Assembly: GCA_002917075.1 (NCBI GenBank) | Contig: NTMA01000128.1 | Location: 36,872-100,871 of the forward strand | Length of the DNA: 64,000 nucleotides | Direction: 5' to 3' | Source of the DNA: Hawksworthiomyces lignivorus | Taxonomy: Eukaryota > Ascomycota > Sordariomycetes > Ophiostomatales > Ophiostomataceae | Shown: positions 1-10,218 of the stretch, piece by piece | How the letters are laid out: each line of letters starts with the position of its first letter | Position numbering within the stretch: the first letter of the stretch is position 1 | Notes under the pieces: model-generated | What the model was told of the DNA's origin: nothing | The model's database searches: none | What the model saw: the letters and a program-made list of their open reading frames with translations, nothing else | Translations under genes and position numbers: made by a program

Positions 1-580
1 GAGGTACGCAAATTTGTTGATGGAGTCTAAACCAGGGTTATCAAGGCTGGCACCTAGGGAAGTAGAGGCGGTCTATACAGAGTAGCTTAAGATAGTGCTA
101 ACATTAGTCCTTCAGAATTGAATCAATATTTCAGTGCACCCCCATATTTATAAACTGTAAGAATCTTAGATGTTTTAATTGTTAGATAATCAAAGACACG
201 GCAATGGGTGTCTAGACAAATTTTTGCAAAGGGTCCTAGCCTCACAGCTAGAGTTCCTCTACTTAGGTAGTCATATACGAGAATTTTACAAAATTATAGT
301 TGATGGATTTAAGAATCTAAAATTACGTCACGTACATTCGCATTAATTTAGGAGTAACATAAATAAAGCAGTTCTCAGAGTCACATCATTTCAATATATG
401 GGGAAAAGTGATTGATTTGCTGAATCGGAAAATCAGAGACATATATTCTTGCACACCGAAGATCCCTTGCCCCGAGCTGCCAGATCACTCCGTACTATGC
501 CTGAAATACCTTCAAACAGCTATGGGTAAATGAGATATTTAGTTCGCTGTTTTATTCTGTCAGTTACTCTCCCTAGAAGC
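1..580. other. AT-rich intergenic stretch
   Basis: I see no coding signal here. The sequence is AT-rich with stops in all frames and no recognisable repeat or RNA. Confidence 0.5.
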
Positions 581-805
581 TTATAAAACAGCGTTTTGAA
601 GTTCTCTATCCTTACACTTTGGCTTGTTATCAATGTTGAAAATCTTGCCCTTTGTATTGGACGCATGAGTGCCATAAGAGCGCTGCAGGTTCATTTCTTC
701 CGGCGTCAGGTCTGTCTGAGCCCCCATCTCTTGAGGAGGCCAGAATTTCTTCCACGGCTGGGACTTCTGTCCGGGACGGGTAGCAGGGCTGATTGTAGAA
801 GGCAT
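581..805 (-). CDS. Possible small hypothetical protein, 74 aa
   Basis: This is an uninterrupted 74-codon frame with an ATG. Its composition looks protein-like rather than random: the N-terminus is rich in Pro/Ser/Lys, then a QPWKKFWPP stretch, then a polar segment with acidic TPEEM and a GTHASNTKGK motif. There is no signal peptide or membrane segment and I do not recognise a family. A 71-codon frame on the opposite strand overlaps it but reads less like a protein. It could be a small conserved fungal protein, or chance. Confidence 0.3.
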   Translation of the reverse strand: MPSTISPATRPGQKSQPWKKFWPPQEMGAQTDLTPEEMNLQRSYGTHASNTKGKIFNIDNKPKCKDRELQNAVL

Positions 806-2097
806 GTTTAATGTCGTATGGTGCGATAATTTTGTTTTGGAAATTGGCTGTATATTTGTTGTTGAATCGGAATAGATGTTGGAGTCTTATGGCAGTGACA
901 AGGCAGGTTATTTATACCTTTCCTGTGATCAAGCAGCGAGTCAATTTCCTTTCTGGACAACAGAGGGCAGAGGATCGACATATCCGAACTCGCAAGCTCT
1001 GTCTTGGATATAATTTGCTGACATATGTTACTTTCATGCCAATCCTATAACAGATGACCATGGATATTGTATTCTTTACATTTGATACTTTCACTATGAT
1101 GGATTCTCTACCGATAATGAGAGCCACCATTGACAAAAAAAAAAAAAAGCTTACAAGCCGTGTGCGGTTACATGGAAGATATAATTATTTTGCTCAAATA
1201 TACTCATGATGCATTGCGATATCACATTCGTTGTTATTGAGTTACAGAAATAATTAGAACGCGTCATGAGACTTGCAGATCGCAGATGTCTTGTGCGTGC
1301 TCCATCTTTGGCTGGAGGGTTGACTGTAAAATGCAGTGCGTTCGTACCAATTCAGTACGGAAGCCCCTTAGACACTTTTTTTTTTTAACATCCTGACTCA
1401 ATATCCCAGATTATTTACAACATGCCATGGTAAGGTCTCGTGACGATCATCAAGCATGAATACTATACACTATTCTCTAAATTCTTTCTTTAGGATAGAT
1501 ATATGCTATTATTTATGCTTAAATTTGTATTGTCTATATATAGAATGAAGCTCTTTTGGCTACTCGTATCTTGGCGGCGAGTCTCCATAAATACAGACAT
1601 GAAAATAATATCAACTGAATTCTAACCAGCCTGAAACTTGCAGCCTTCTCCCGTACTCCACTGGCACAGACCAGCGAACCAAGTTGAATTAGAGATGCGG
1701 GATCGACGCTGATACCCGCTCTAACCGGGGCAGACCGTGCCAACCACAAACAAAGATGGGCGCGCCTCCGCACCGAATATAAAAGCGCTCAAACGTGCTC
1801 AACTTGCTTCTTACGTCTGACTTGGTGATATGCACTGCCGCGTATAACTTTACATATTAGTCAAAGTAACGGTAACATTCTTCTACTTTACCTGCGACGG
1901 TCTGGTTTGTGTATGTCATGAAATATGCCAGGATTGAGTAAAGGAGACTGGCCTGCAGTGCGCACCTCATGTAAGCATCATTGTGGGTGAATATAACGAA
2001 TGCCATGTTTTCTTGTCTAATTTTGTACATCGCTGTCCACAGCCAATTCTCACGTTGACCACCTTCAACCATCCAAGCATTGCTATCTAGATCCATT
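806..2097. other. Intergenic region upstream of the oxygenase gene
   Basis: Only short unconvincing frames of 75-84 codons occur, on both strands. A 14-base A run lies near 1134-1147 and a T run near 1376-1386. The last few hundred bases presumably hold the promoter of the downstream gene, but I see no specific element. Confidence 0.45.
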
Positions 2098-3060
2098 ATG
2101 GCCAGCACCATTGTTTCAACAATCCGTTATGCGAAAAGCAATGAAGAACTTGAGCACGAAAAGGCCTATATCCTCAATTATGCTGCTTCACCAGAGATTC
2201 CAAAAAGCAATTTTTCCATCGAATTCTATTCTGGGATAAAGATATACAGCCTTCGCGAAGCTGACCTAGAATTTCGCGATAGCGGATTAACATTTGCGAA
2301 ACTTGGTCCTTCGTATTCTCTGACAAGGGAAGACTTCGCCGATGAGAATAATATTGAGAAATTCTATCTGCCAGAAGTTTACAGATGCCTCAAACAGACA
2401 CTTGGTGCCAACGAGGTGTTCATCTTTGACTACATGGTGAGAAGGCGAGCTCCAGACTTTCCTTTTCAGCCAAAGAGCAAAGACAACTCAGTCCAGCCTG
2501 CGTTATCAGCACATATTGGTATGAAAGAAGAATAAACGAAGATAGTGTCTCACAGACACTAATTTCAGTTAGACTACACAGAAGACGAGATTGCATTCCG
2601 TCTGCAAAAGTATTTCAAAGAGAAGGCAGGCGACCTTGGGAGAAAACGTTTTCAGATTGTCAAGTAAGCCTCTACTCATATTGTATCTCTGCGTATCGTG
2701 GCTAATTCTATCTTTAGTGCATGGAAGCCTCTTTTTGGTCCGTTAAGGGACTATCCTATGGCTTATTGTGATGCAAGGACTATGAATCCCAAGACAGACC
2801 TCCTGGCTGTTGACGAGGTCTTCCCGACGGTCGCCAATGAAGTATATCAGGTCTTACATAATCCTAACCATAGATGGTATTATCTTCCGGACCAGCTTGA
2901 CTCGGAGATTTCCATATTTGTAGGCTATGATTCTTGTCTAGGACAAGCGCTTTCAGTACCTCATTGCTCTTTTGACTTGGGTGAAGCCTCTTCAGGTGCG
3001 CCACGAGAGAGCATAGAAGTACGAGCGTTTATCTTTTACGAGGATGAAAAGAGCGAATAG
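2098..3060 (+). CDS. AsaB/GA4-desaturase-like Fe(II)/2-oxoglutarate oxygenase
   Basis: The product is predicted at 284 aa from three exons, 2098-2518, 2573-2663 and 2718-3060, joined by two 54-bp GT-AG introns. The first ATG is at 2098; upstream codons in frame include a TTG but no ATG. Removing intron 1 creates the motif AHIDYTEDE, an H-x-D pair typical of the iron site. The C-terminal part has PHCSFDLG followed by RESIEVRAFIFYE, the conserved tail of this family. Known members include GA4 desaturase-like, CmcJ-like and AsaB enzymes, which hydroxylate or desaturate small metabolites. The substrate cannot be told from sequence. The MFS gene downstream, same strand, could export the product, but no core biosynthetic enzyme is nearby. 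Confidence 0.82.
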
Positions 3061-3516
3061 ATTATTAGTCATAGCTAGCCGCGATTTATAAACTTTGTAG
3101 GCATAAAATGCATCAATTGCAATACGTAGTGAATATATAACATATTTTAGGTATTGGATTACCCGAAATGAAATATAGTTCGAAGACCAAAATGTATGTA
3201 GGAGGGGGTATCTCTTTGTAAAGTTGTAGTATCCTCGAGCCTGTGATGCAATTTCTTGTGTATTCTACATATACGACCTCCTGCGTTCAGTTCTCCACAC
3301 GCCTGCACACAGTGAGCTATTATAAATACAACACAAAGCTACTACGGAATTTATATGGATTCTGTTGGAATCCCTTAACTTACGTCTAAATGGAAATTTG
3401 TCCCGTTTTAAAACCGTCTTCTTCAAACTACTAATATAGCCATACTATCCTGCAAAAATATCACCCATTTAATATCAATCACTCATCTACACATTTAAGG
3501 AGGACTAACAGCATCT
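3061..3516. promoter_or_regulatory. Intergenic spacer between oxygenase and MFS genes
   Basis: This 456-bp AT-rich spacer should hold the terminator of the oxygenase gene and the promoter of the MFS gene. No distinct motif was recognised. Confidence 0.4.
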
Positions 3517-5326
3517 ATGACGCAAGTTCTATATGCAGGCACTGCTAAGCAGTCACACAATAGCTACACTTCAGATAAAATTGCGTCCATTTCTAGGCCA
3601 TGGCCAGTGGAAAGCCACGAAGGGAAAAGCGAGGCTATTAAAACGGAGTTCTCGTCCGAAAAGGGAGTCGACAACATTCACAAAGAAGTCCCAGCATCCG
3701 GAGCATTGCAACCAGAAGTTGCGATAGTCACCTGGGACGGCGCAGAAGACCTTCTTCATCCGCAGAATTGGCCAGAGAAAAAGAAGTGGTGCATTATCAT
3801 CGCGGTTTCAATAGTGACATTCAACCAGTCTGTATGCCCCTGCAACTCTTATTTCTTCTCAGGGTGCGCAAGACCGCGATGATATTTTATTCATTTTCTG
3901 ACACGATAGCGTTTGCTGTGATAGAGCAATGTCTTCCACGATTTTTGTCCCTGGTGTGCCGGATGCGATGCGTGATTTACACTGCAATAATAGTGCGGTT
4001 TCAACTCTACTAGTATCTATACAAGTGCTTGGACTTGCCGTGGGTCCGGTCTTTCTGGCACCGCTAAGCGAACTCTACGGGCGACTGCCACTGGTGCATG
4101 CAACCAACTTGGTATTCACTGTTGCTGCAGTTCTCGCAGCTGTCAGTGTTAACGTTCCAATGCTACTAGTGTGGCGACTGCTCATGGGAGCATGTACTAT
4201 CTCATTGGGAGGGGGCTACGTAGCCGATTTAATGAAGCCAGAAGATAGGAGCCGGGCAATGAATGTGTGGACTGTTGGTCCTGTTTTGGTGAGTCGAGTA
4301 GATTGCTGCTAGATGCGTTTAATAACTACTAATCCTACTTCCATAGGCGCCAGTTGTCGGACCTATCGCTGGTGGATTTATTTCGCTTAAGACTAGTTGG
4401 AGATGGACGTTCGCTCTTGTGGCCATCGTGGTAAGGCAGTCAACCCTAAGCAGTTTTGACGTCATTTTAATATTAAATATACCTTCTCGCAGAGTGCCTT
4501 GTCCTTTGTTGGCTGTGCGTTTTTCTTACCTGAAACCTATCCGCCGCGTCTCTTCAAGCGGAAGGCTGCCCGTCTCCATCAGAATGATAGCAACGGCTCT
4601 CTTTGTACGGATACAATGAGCAGGGCTGACACATCACCTTTGAAACTTATCTACTTGTCTATTTTACGTCCTGTGAAAATGCTCTTACGGATTCCCATGG
4701 TTGGCATTCTCTCTCTCTTCCTTGCTATTGGATACAGCTACATGTATCTCATGTTTGCGACTTTTACGTCTATTTTTGAGACTGTTTATCATTTCAATAG
4801 CGGTGAGGCAGGTCTAGCATACTTAGGACTAGGAATTGGGAGCCTTGCAGGGCAGTACATGCTGGATGCCTTCATGAAATGGCATATCCGCCGACAGATA
4901 GCGAAGCATGGGACATTGACACCTGAAGACCATTTGCCGCCACTCGTGCTGGCAGGTGTGCTTGTGTCGGCGGGCCTACTAATCTACGGATGGGCGATGC
5001 AGTACCGGTTGCATTGGGCTGTGCCAATTACAGGCACTGGAGTATGCGGCGTAGGAATTATGTGCTTCTTTCTGGCGGTTCAGACATACCTCGTCGAGGC
5101 ATATACTGCACATGCAGCTAGCGCGCTCGCTGCGAATACAATGGTACGGTGCGTATTTGGTCTCACAGTGCCACTTGCTGGTCCACCTTTGTACGATGCT
5201 CTTGGCTTAGGCTGGGGGAATACGCTGCTGTCACTGTTGGCTTTGGTAGTTACTCCTGCAGCTTTTGTGTTGTTAATGTATGGCGAGAGAATACGCAACA
5301 GCTTGGAATATTTATCGGTTCTATAG
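3517..5326 (+). CDS. MFS multidrug-type transporter (DHA1-like)
   Basis: The predicted product is about 530 aa, starting at 3517. The soluble N-terminus ends in a WDGAEDLLHPQNWPEKKKW motif typical of DHA1 fungal exporters. Exon 2 carries APLSELYGRLPLV, the loop 2-3 MFS signature. Exons are about 3517-3827, 3925-4288, 4347-4430 and 4493-5326. The last two introns are clean. Intron 1 is less clean: the obvious donor at 3832 gives the wrong phase, while a weaker donor at 3828 with the acceptor at 3924 keeps the frame and joins TFNQ to AMSSTIF. About 12 membrane helices are expected. It lies on the same strand as the oxygenase, so efflux of a small molecule is a reasonable guess; substrate unknown. 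Confidence 0.85.
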
Positions 5327-5539
5327 GTTTATACAAGTCTACATAAGTATGCAATGTAGGGATATATCTTCATCAGCTTCTAGTTTAGTGACAAAGTTCG
5401 TAAATGTCAAGGACGAAGGACTGTTAATTTTGCCTTTTTATTCCGATGCTATAGCGAGAGAGATAGTTACTTGATCTATGAAAACCACCTGTATCATTAC
5501 CCCTTTGTGATAGGAAAAACACAACATAGTAGGGACAAA

Positions 5540-6805
5540 TCAAAGCCTTGCATGGGTTGGCTTCACGTCTTTCAAGTCCTGTAATCCTCCTGATCGCCAG
5601 TGGGTACGAGTAGCATCCGTGCCCGTTTTCCACTGCCACCGCTTAAGGTCTTGCTGGTCTTTTTCGATTACATCTTGAATCCATTTACCAGCAACAGGTA
5701 GCATTTTGAAGCCATGGCCAGAGTCACCGGTAGCCACGAAGAGTCCCTCTGTTTCTGGTACTCTGTCAATTATGTAGTTCATGTCTTCTGTATCGGCACA
5801 CCAGCAGACGTGACCATTGAGAAGTGGACGGTTGGCGAGAGCTGGCAGTGCTTCAGACAACAACTTGCGTATTTTCTTCTCTCCCAATGGAGGCAAGAAG
5901 GCGCTCTCCTCCTCTTCGGGCGCCACAGATATTCCTAAACCGGGTAGAAAATTGGTGTAGCCAGCGCCCTCTGCACACACCTTGAAGAGGCCTGAGCCCG
6001 GTTCCGGTTCAAAGAAAAATCCCAAATCGCGCATAAATGTCACCGGGATGCCTTTGAGACGCTTAGCTTCTTCCGGTGTGAGCTGGACGTGAGCCAGCGC
6101 CCATGATTTGGCCACCACCTGGCGACCGACGCTTGGGAGCAATCGGCCTATAGAGGCGCCTAAAGTCAGGACAACGATATCAGCCGCGTAGTGTTTGCCT
6201 GTAGTTGTGGTAACGCCAATACACCGGTGGCCGGTGCCATCGTAGATTAGGCTAGCTGCCGCTTGACCTAGCTCGACACGAACTCCCAGAGCCACAACGG
6301 CGCCATAGATGGACCGCATGGAATTGGCCGCATGGGCGTAACCAGCAAAGGTATTGAAATAGCCGGACCAGCCTGGCATGGCACCATCCAGAGCCGGGGC
6401 TGCCTGCCGCAAGTCCTCGCGTGTCTTGACCGGCGTGATCTTGCCAGCCCAGGCCGGATGGTTCTGCAGGCTAATCAGCTGGCGAGCGAGCGTGGCCTTG
6501 CTGACTTCATCGGCTGCGCCGGAGGTGCCAAGCAGATATCCGGTCTCGTGATAGTGGGGTGAGAACACGGGATTGCTGGCCCATTCGGCAATGGCTTCCA
6601 GGGCAAGGTCTGAGTAGAAGGGGTCGACGTACTCTGCACGCACAATCTTATTGATATCGTTTGCTGCAGACAAAGGCGCTGGAATGGACGTTCCTTTCTC
6701 CAAGACCGTTACAGCTGTGTAGCCGGACCGAGCCAGATGGTACGCGGTGGACAAACCGAAGGTGCCACCGCCGACAACAATGATTCGGCTCCCCTTGTCT
6801 AGCAT
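5540..6805 (-). CDS. Fructosyl amine (amadoriase-type) FAD oxidase
   Basis: This single-exon gene encodes 421 aa. The N-terminus has the FAD-binding GGGTFG dinucleotide motif followed by an acidic residue at the end of the second strand. The C-terminal half carries CWCADTED, containing the cysteine that binds FAD covalently in this family, and ATGDSGHGFKMLPV, a hallmark of amadoriases and sarcosine oxidases. Members oxidise fructosyl amino acids to the amino acid, glucosone and hydrogen peroxide. The protein ends in ARL, an acceptable type 1 peroxisomal signal, matching the usual location. It is divergent from a Zn2Cys6 regulator across an 875-bp interval rich in GATA sites. Sarcosine/pipecolate oxidase is the main alternative. 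Confidence 0.88.
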   Translation of the reverse strand: MLDKGSRIIVVGGGTFGLSTAYHLARSGYTAVTVLEKGTSIPAPLSAANDINKIVRAEYVDPFYSDLALEAIAEWASNPVFSPHYHETGYLLGTSGAADEVSKATLARQLISLQNHPAWAGKITPVKTREDLRQAAPALDGAMPGWSGYFNTFAGYAHAANSMRSIYGAVVALGVRVELGQAAASLIYDGTGHRCIGVTTTTGKHYAADIVVLTLGASIGRLLPSVGRQVVAKSWALAHVQLTPEEAKRLKGIPVTFMRDLGFFFEPEPGSGLFKVCAEGAGYTNFLPGLGISVAPEEEESAFLPPLGEKKIRKLLSEALPALANRPLLNGHVCWCADTEDMNYIIDRVPETEGLFVATGDSGHGFKMLPVAGKWIQDVIEKDQQDLKRWQWKTGTDATRTHWRSGGLQDLKDVKPTHARL

Positions 6806-7680
6806 TGCGATTGGTGTGGTGGATATTATCTCTAGGTAGGCGGAGTTTATCTTATCTTAGCAGGTCCCTGTTGGGGTGGGATGAAGACGATAAGCAAGGG
6901 AGGCACACTTTTTAAGAAACGACCTATTCTCTCTAGATATAGAAAGCCAAATAAGCTAAAGAGAGCACTATATCCAGGCAGAGAGCTGCATTACCATCTA
7001 CAGTTGAATTTGAGCTTTGCTGTCACGCCATCTAGATAACTGCATACAGTGAGGCAGGTCAACGCGAGCCACTTAGCTACTAGGAGCCTCCGTGCTCGCA
7101 AGTGTCGCATCAGCCTACATTAACCCCAATTCTGACTGGTGGTCAACAGGGGACCCGCAGTGAGATTCTCCACTTGCAGGGCATATATTACATTCAGCAA
7201 GATACGGAGATGATAAGCCGACGATGCAGCTGTGGAGAAAAGCACCAACAGCCTCCCTCTACATAATAGCCGTCGTGCTCTACATAGAAAAATCGTACCC
7301 GATCTACACGCACCTTATCGCGTCTAGTCCAAGGTTATGGTTCTTCTCCAACACCTTTCCCCGCCTTTTCGTCGATTCGACTTGCCTGATTTCTTTGGCT
7401 CTTCCCTCCCCTCGTCTCTATTCGGTCGGATCCTCTTCTCCGCTTCAAGTCCTCGTTTCGTATTGCCTCTCCTCTCACCATTTTGCTCCTCTGGTCATCT
7501 TTGCATAGCAACTGATTCCGGTGTCGGTCTACTACGGAAAATAGGAACAGTTCAATGTAATGATATTGACAAAACAGAGCTTCAGTAATGATCCGATACG
7601 CTCTCTTACATTAACCTTTGGATCGAAAGAGCTTCGGGCTTTCGGTATCTTATCGCTCAGATCTTGCCTCTTTGGTTGAT
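6806..7680. promoter_or_regulatory. Divergent promoter with a cluster of GATA-factor sites
   Basis: This 875-bp interval separates the amadoriase from the Zn2Cys6 regulator. I count eight HGATAR matches on either strand, near 6825, 6847, 6852, 6888, 7034, 7211, 7315 and 7650. About 2.6 would be expected in random DNA. HGATAR is the consensus of AreA/NIT2 nitrogen regulators. The side next to the regulator (about 7330-7470) is strongly pyrimidine-rich on the + strand, like many fungal leader regions. Confidence 0.45.
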
Positions 7681-9838
7681 ATGTCCCCATCAACAAATAT
7701 GCGCACGCGCCGGGGAAGTGAATCTCGTGTGCGAAGCGGTTGTTGGAAATGCCGTGGTAAGTTGGCGGATGCTACACCGTCTACTATCTGAGAATTCGCG
7801 GGTCCATTCGTTGTGATCGTTGATGTGCTTGCTCTTTGAAATAATGTTGAGAATTATAACTGAAATATGGAACTGCTGCTGACGCTGAATGGCAGAGCGC
7901 CGTGTCAAGTGCCCAGGTAAGATCAACCGCTCTTATTGTAAAGCATCAACCTCGTAGACCTTCAGCTATGTCCAGACTCGCGTAACTGTGCTAATCAATT
8001 GTTTCTTCTCGCATCTAGAACAACGACCAATCTGTCATCATTGCCAACGTTTGGGTCTTTCATGTCGCTATGAAATCCGCTTGACTTGGAGAAGCGTTCA
8101 TAAAGCCCGTGGTTGTCCCAGCCACGCGGTCTCCGCTAGAGTATCCCACCCAGGATGGACATCTTATGATGTTGTTGTCGATGGCTGGATGTTTCTAAAC
8201 ACCACTTACGATGATTTTTCCACGTCGCTATCCGATGCACAGGAGACGACTCTAGATCCTGTCCTTGGCTCAAGCCCATGTCTAGATACAACCTCCGATC
8301 CAAGCACGAGTCCGACTCTCAGCATGTCTTCGGCAACGCTATCGTCAATATCAACTGCATCCTTAAGTCCTCCGATCACATCGGCGTGTTCATTATCGCC
8401 GCGACAACTGCCCATCCACCTCGAACACGGCCTAGAGTTTCCTAGTGTGCCAACACCATACCATTTATCCCCTTTCTCCCTTCTTCCCAATGAAGCCCGC
8501 CTCTGGCATTATTTTATGCATTTTATCGCACCACGATGCGCTTTGGCAGATAACCCATGGCAGAATGTGCTGCTTCGGCTTGCTGTCTTTGCGCCCCGCA
8601 ACTCGCTCTTCGACTGCATCATGGCTGTCGCAGCCAATCAAATGCATATTGTGGGACACGGCGAGTCGACTTTGTCGGCACTTAGTCTGAGAAACAAAGC
8701 GTTGATGTCTCTTCGAAATCATGTAAGCCAGTTTGAGGCATCTGCAGACCATGACATGACGGCAGACCAGATGCTGTCGCGTGACGAGGCAGCTGATCAG
8801 ATCGTGTGCTCGGCGGTCTTGATGTGCTTCTTTGATGTGTCACTTGATTGTCTTCAGTCGTGGAGGGTTCACGCAGACTTTGCTTGCCGATTTGTCTCAG
8901 TACAAGTAAGGAAAAGGCAGCAGCGCGGCCCTCTTTCGGGACCTCTTTTGTTTGCATCCGCGTATTTTGCTTCGCATCACGCCTTGGCCTGTGCAGTAGA
9001 CTCACCAAGGCTATCTGGCGACATGTTTCAGCATCTACAATGTCTTACCGACAGCAGCTTGATGCAGACCTTGACAGGGTGTCCAAGATGGCTCATGGAC
9101 TTAATTTCTGAGATAACTGCTCTTGCAATGCAACTTCAGACTGCATCTCAAGAGAGCATTCAATTAACACGAACATCTTCGTTGGTATCATTTAAACCTG
9201 TGGCCAATTCTTCTTTTCAAGCAAGAGAACCGCTCTCTCTCGAATTGCAGCGGCGTCGCGATGACATTGAACGAAGAATCCATGAGCAGGCACTGTATTC
9301 GGAGAATTGCACTGACCATATTGGTAATATGAATATCAGCGGCATCAGCGGCGACAGTGACGAGCTCGAAAGTCACTTTGGCGGAAGCAGTGCCCATATG
9401 AATATCAGCGTAGCAACCTCGTCGTACTTGCCAGGGTATGACGATGAGGACATGCGGCACATTGTTGAAACAAAGCGCTTGGCAACTCTCTTGTACCTCT
9501 ATTCTCGCATCGACAACAGCAGTCCGTACAAGCCGCACATGATGCGGCTAACATCTCGAATTGTAGAACTGCTACCAGGAATTTCTACGCGCACCAACTG
9601 CATTCTTTGGCCGCTCTTCATCGTGGCAACGCTAGGTGTCCGACCCGAAGCGGAAGATGAGCGGCGGACTGTGCTGAGCAAACTCGAGGAGCTGTTGGAA
9701 TCACGGCAGCTAGGCAATGTGCGTAAAGCGCGGGATATTATCATTGATGTTTGGAAGGCCCGGGACTTGCGAACATCAGATGCGACAAAAAGCTGGTCAA
9801 TTCTAAACGGGCGATTGGACACCATTAGTCTGGCTTGA
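7681..9838 (+). CDS. Zn(II)2Cys6 transcription factor with fungal-specific domain
   Basis: Three exons, 7681-7756, 7896-7916 and 8019-9838, encode about 638 aa. The binuclear cluster is spread over all three, and the middle exon is only 21 nt. After splicing it reads CWKCRERRVKC, then CHHCQRLGLSC, giving six cysteines at residues 21, 24, 31, 38, 41 and 48 with spacing 2-6-6-2-6. A Ser/Thr-rich linker follows. The segment around LPNEARLWHYFMHFIAPRCA resembles the fungal_trans_2 (PF11951) domain, which extends to the end. Two short repeats of a MNIS motif lie near residues 440-480. It probably regulates the divergent amadoriase and perhaps the permease/oxoprolinase pair downstream; that is inference from position. 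Confidence 0.88.
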
Positions 9839-10218
9839 TCATATTAGTCGCAAAGATACGAGAGATTACAGCTGGTGATCTCTTTCTTTTCTACGACTCT
9901 TTTACTCTAGGCGACAGTATCTGACGATGAAATGACTGCAATTATCTCCTATCATGCGTAGTTATAGAATTCATGACAAAATAAGGATAGACATTCATAT
10001 TTCTTAGCACAGAAAGGTGGCAATTATGGAAGTTGCTAGTAAAATAAACAAGGTTTTGAAATACATGTAGTCAAAAACGAAAAAAAATCTCGGCCTTTCC
10101 TGGGTGACATGTGTGCTCTTGTATGCCCACTGTGCATTTGCCTAGTCTAGGACTATCTAAACTATCAACACTTCACCGCATACTATCATTTTCTCGCCAC
10201 ACCACCGTATAGAAATAT
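9839..10218. terminator. Convergent intergenic region
   Basis: This AT-rich 380-bp stretch lies between the convergent 3' ends of the regulator and the permease. It must contain both 3' untranslated regions. No specific signal or RNA was recognised. Confidence 0.4.
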
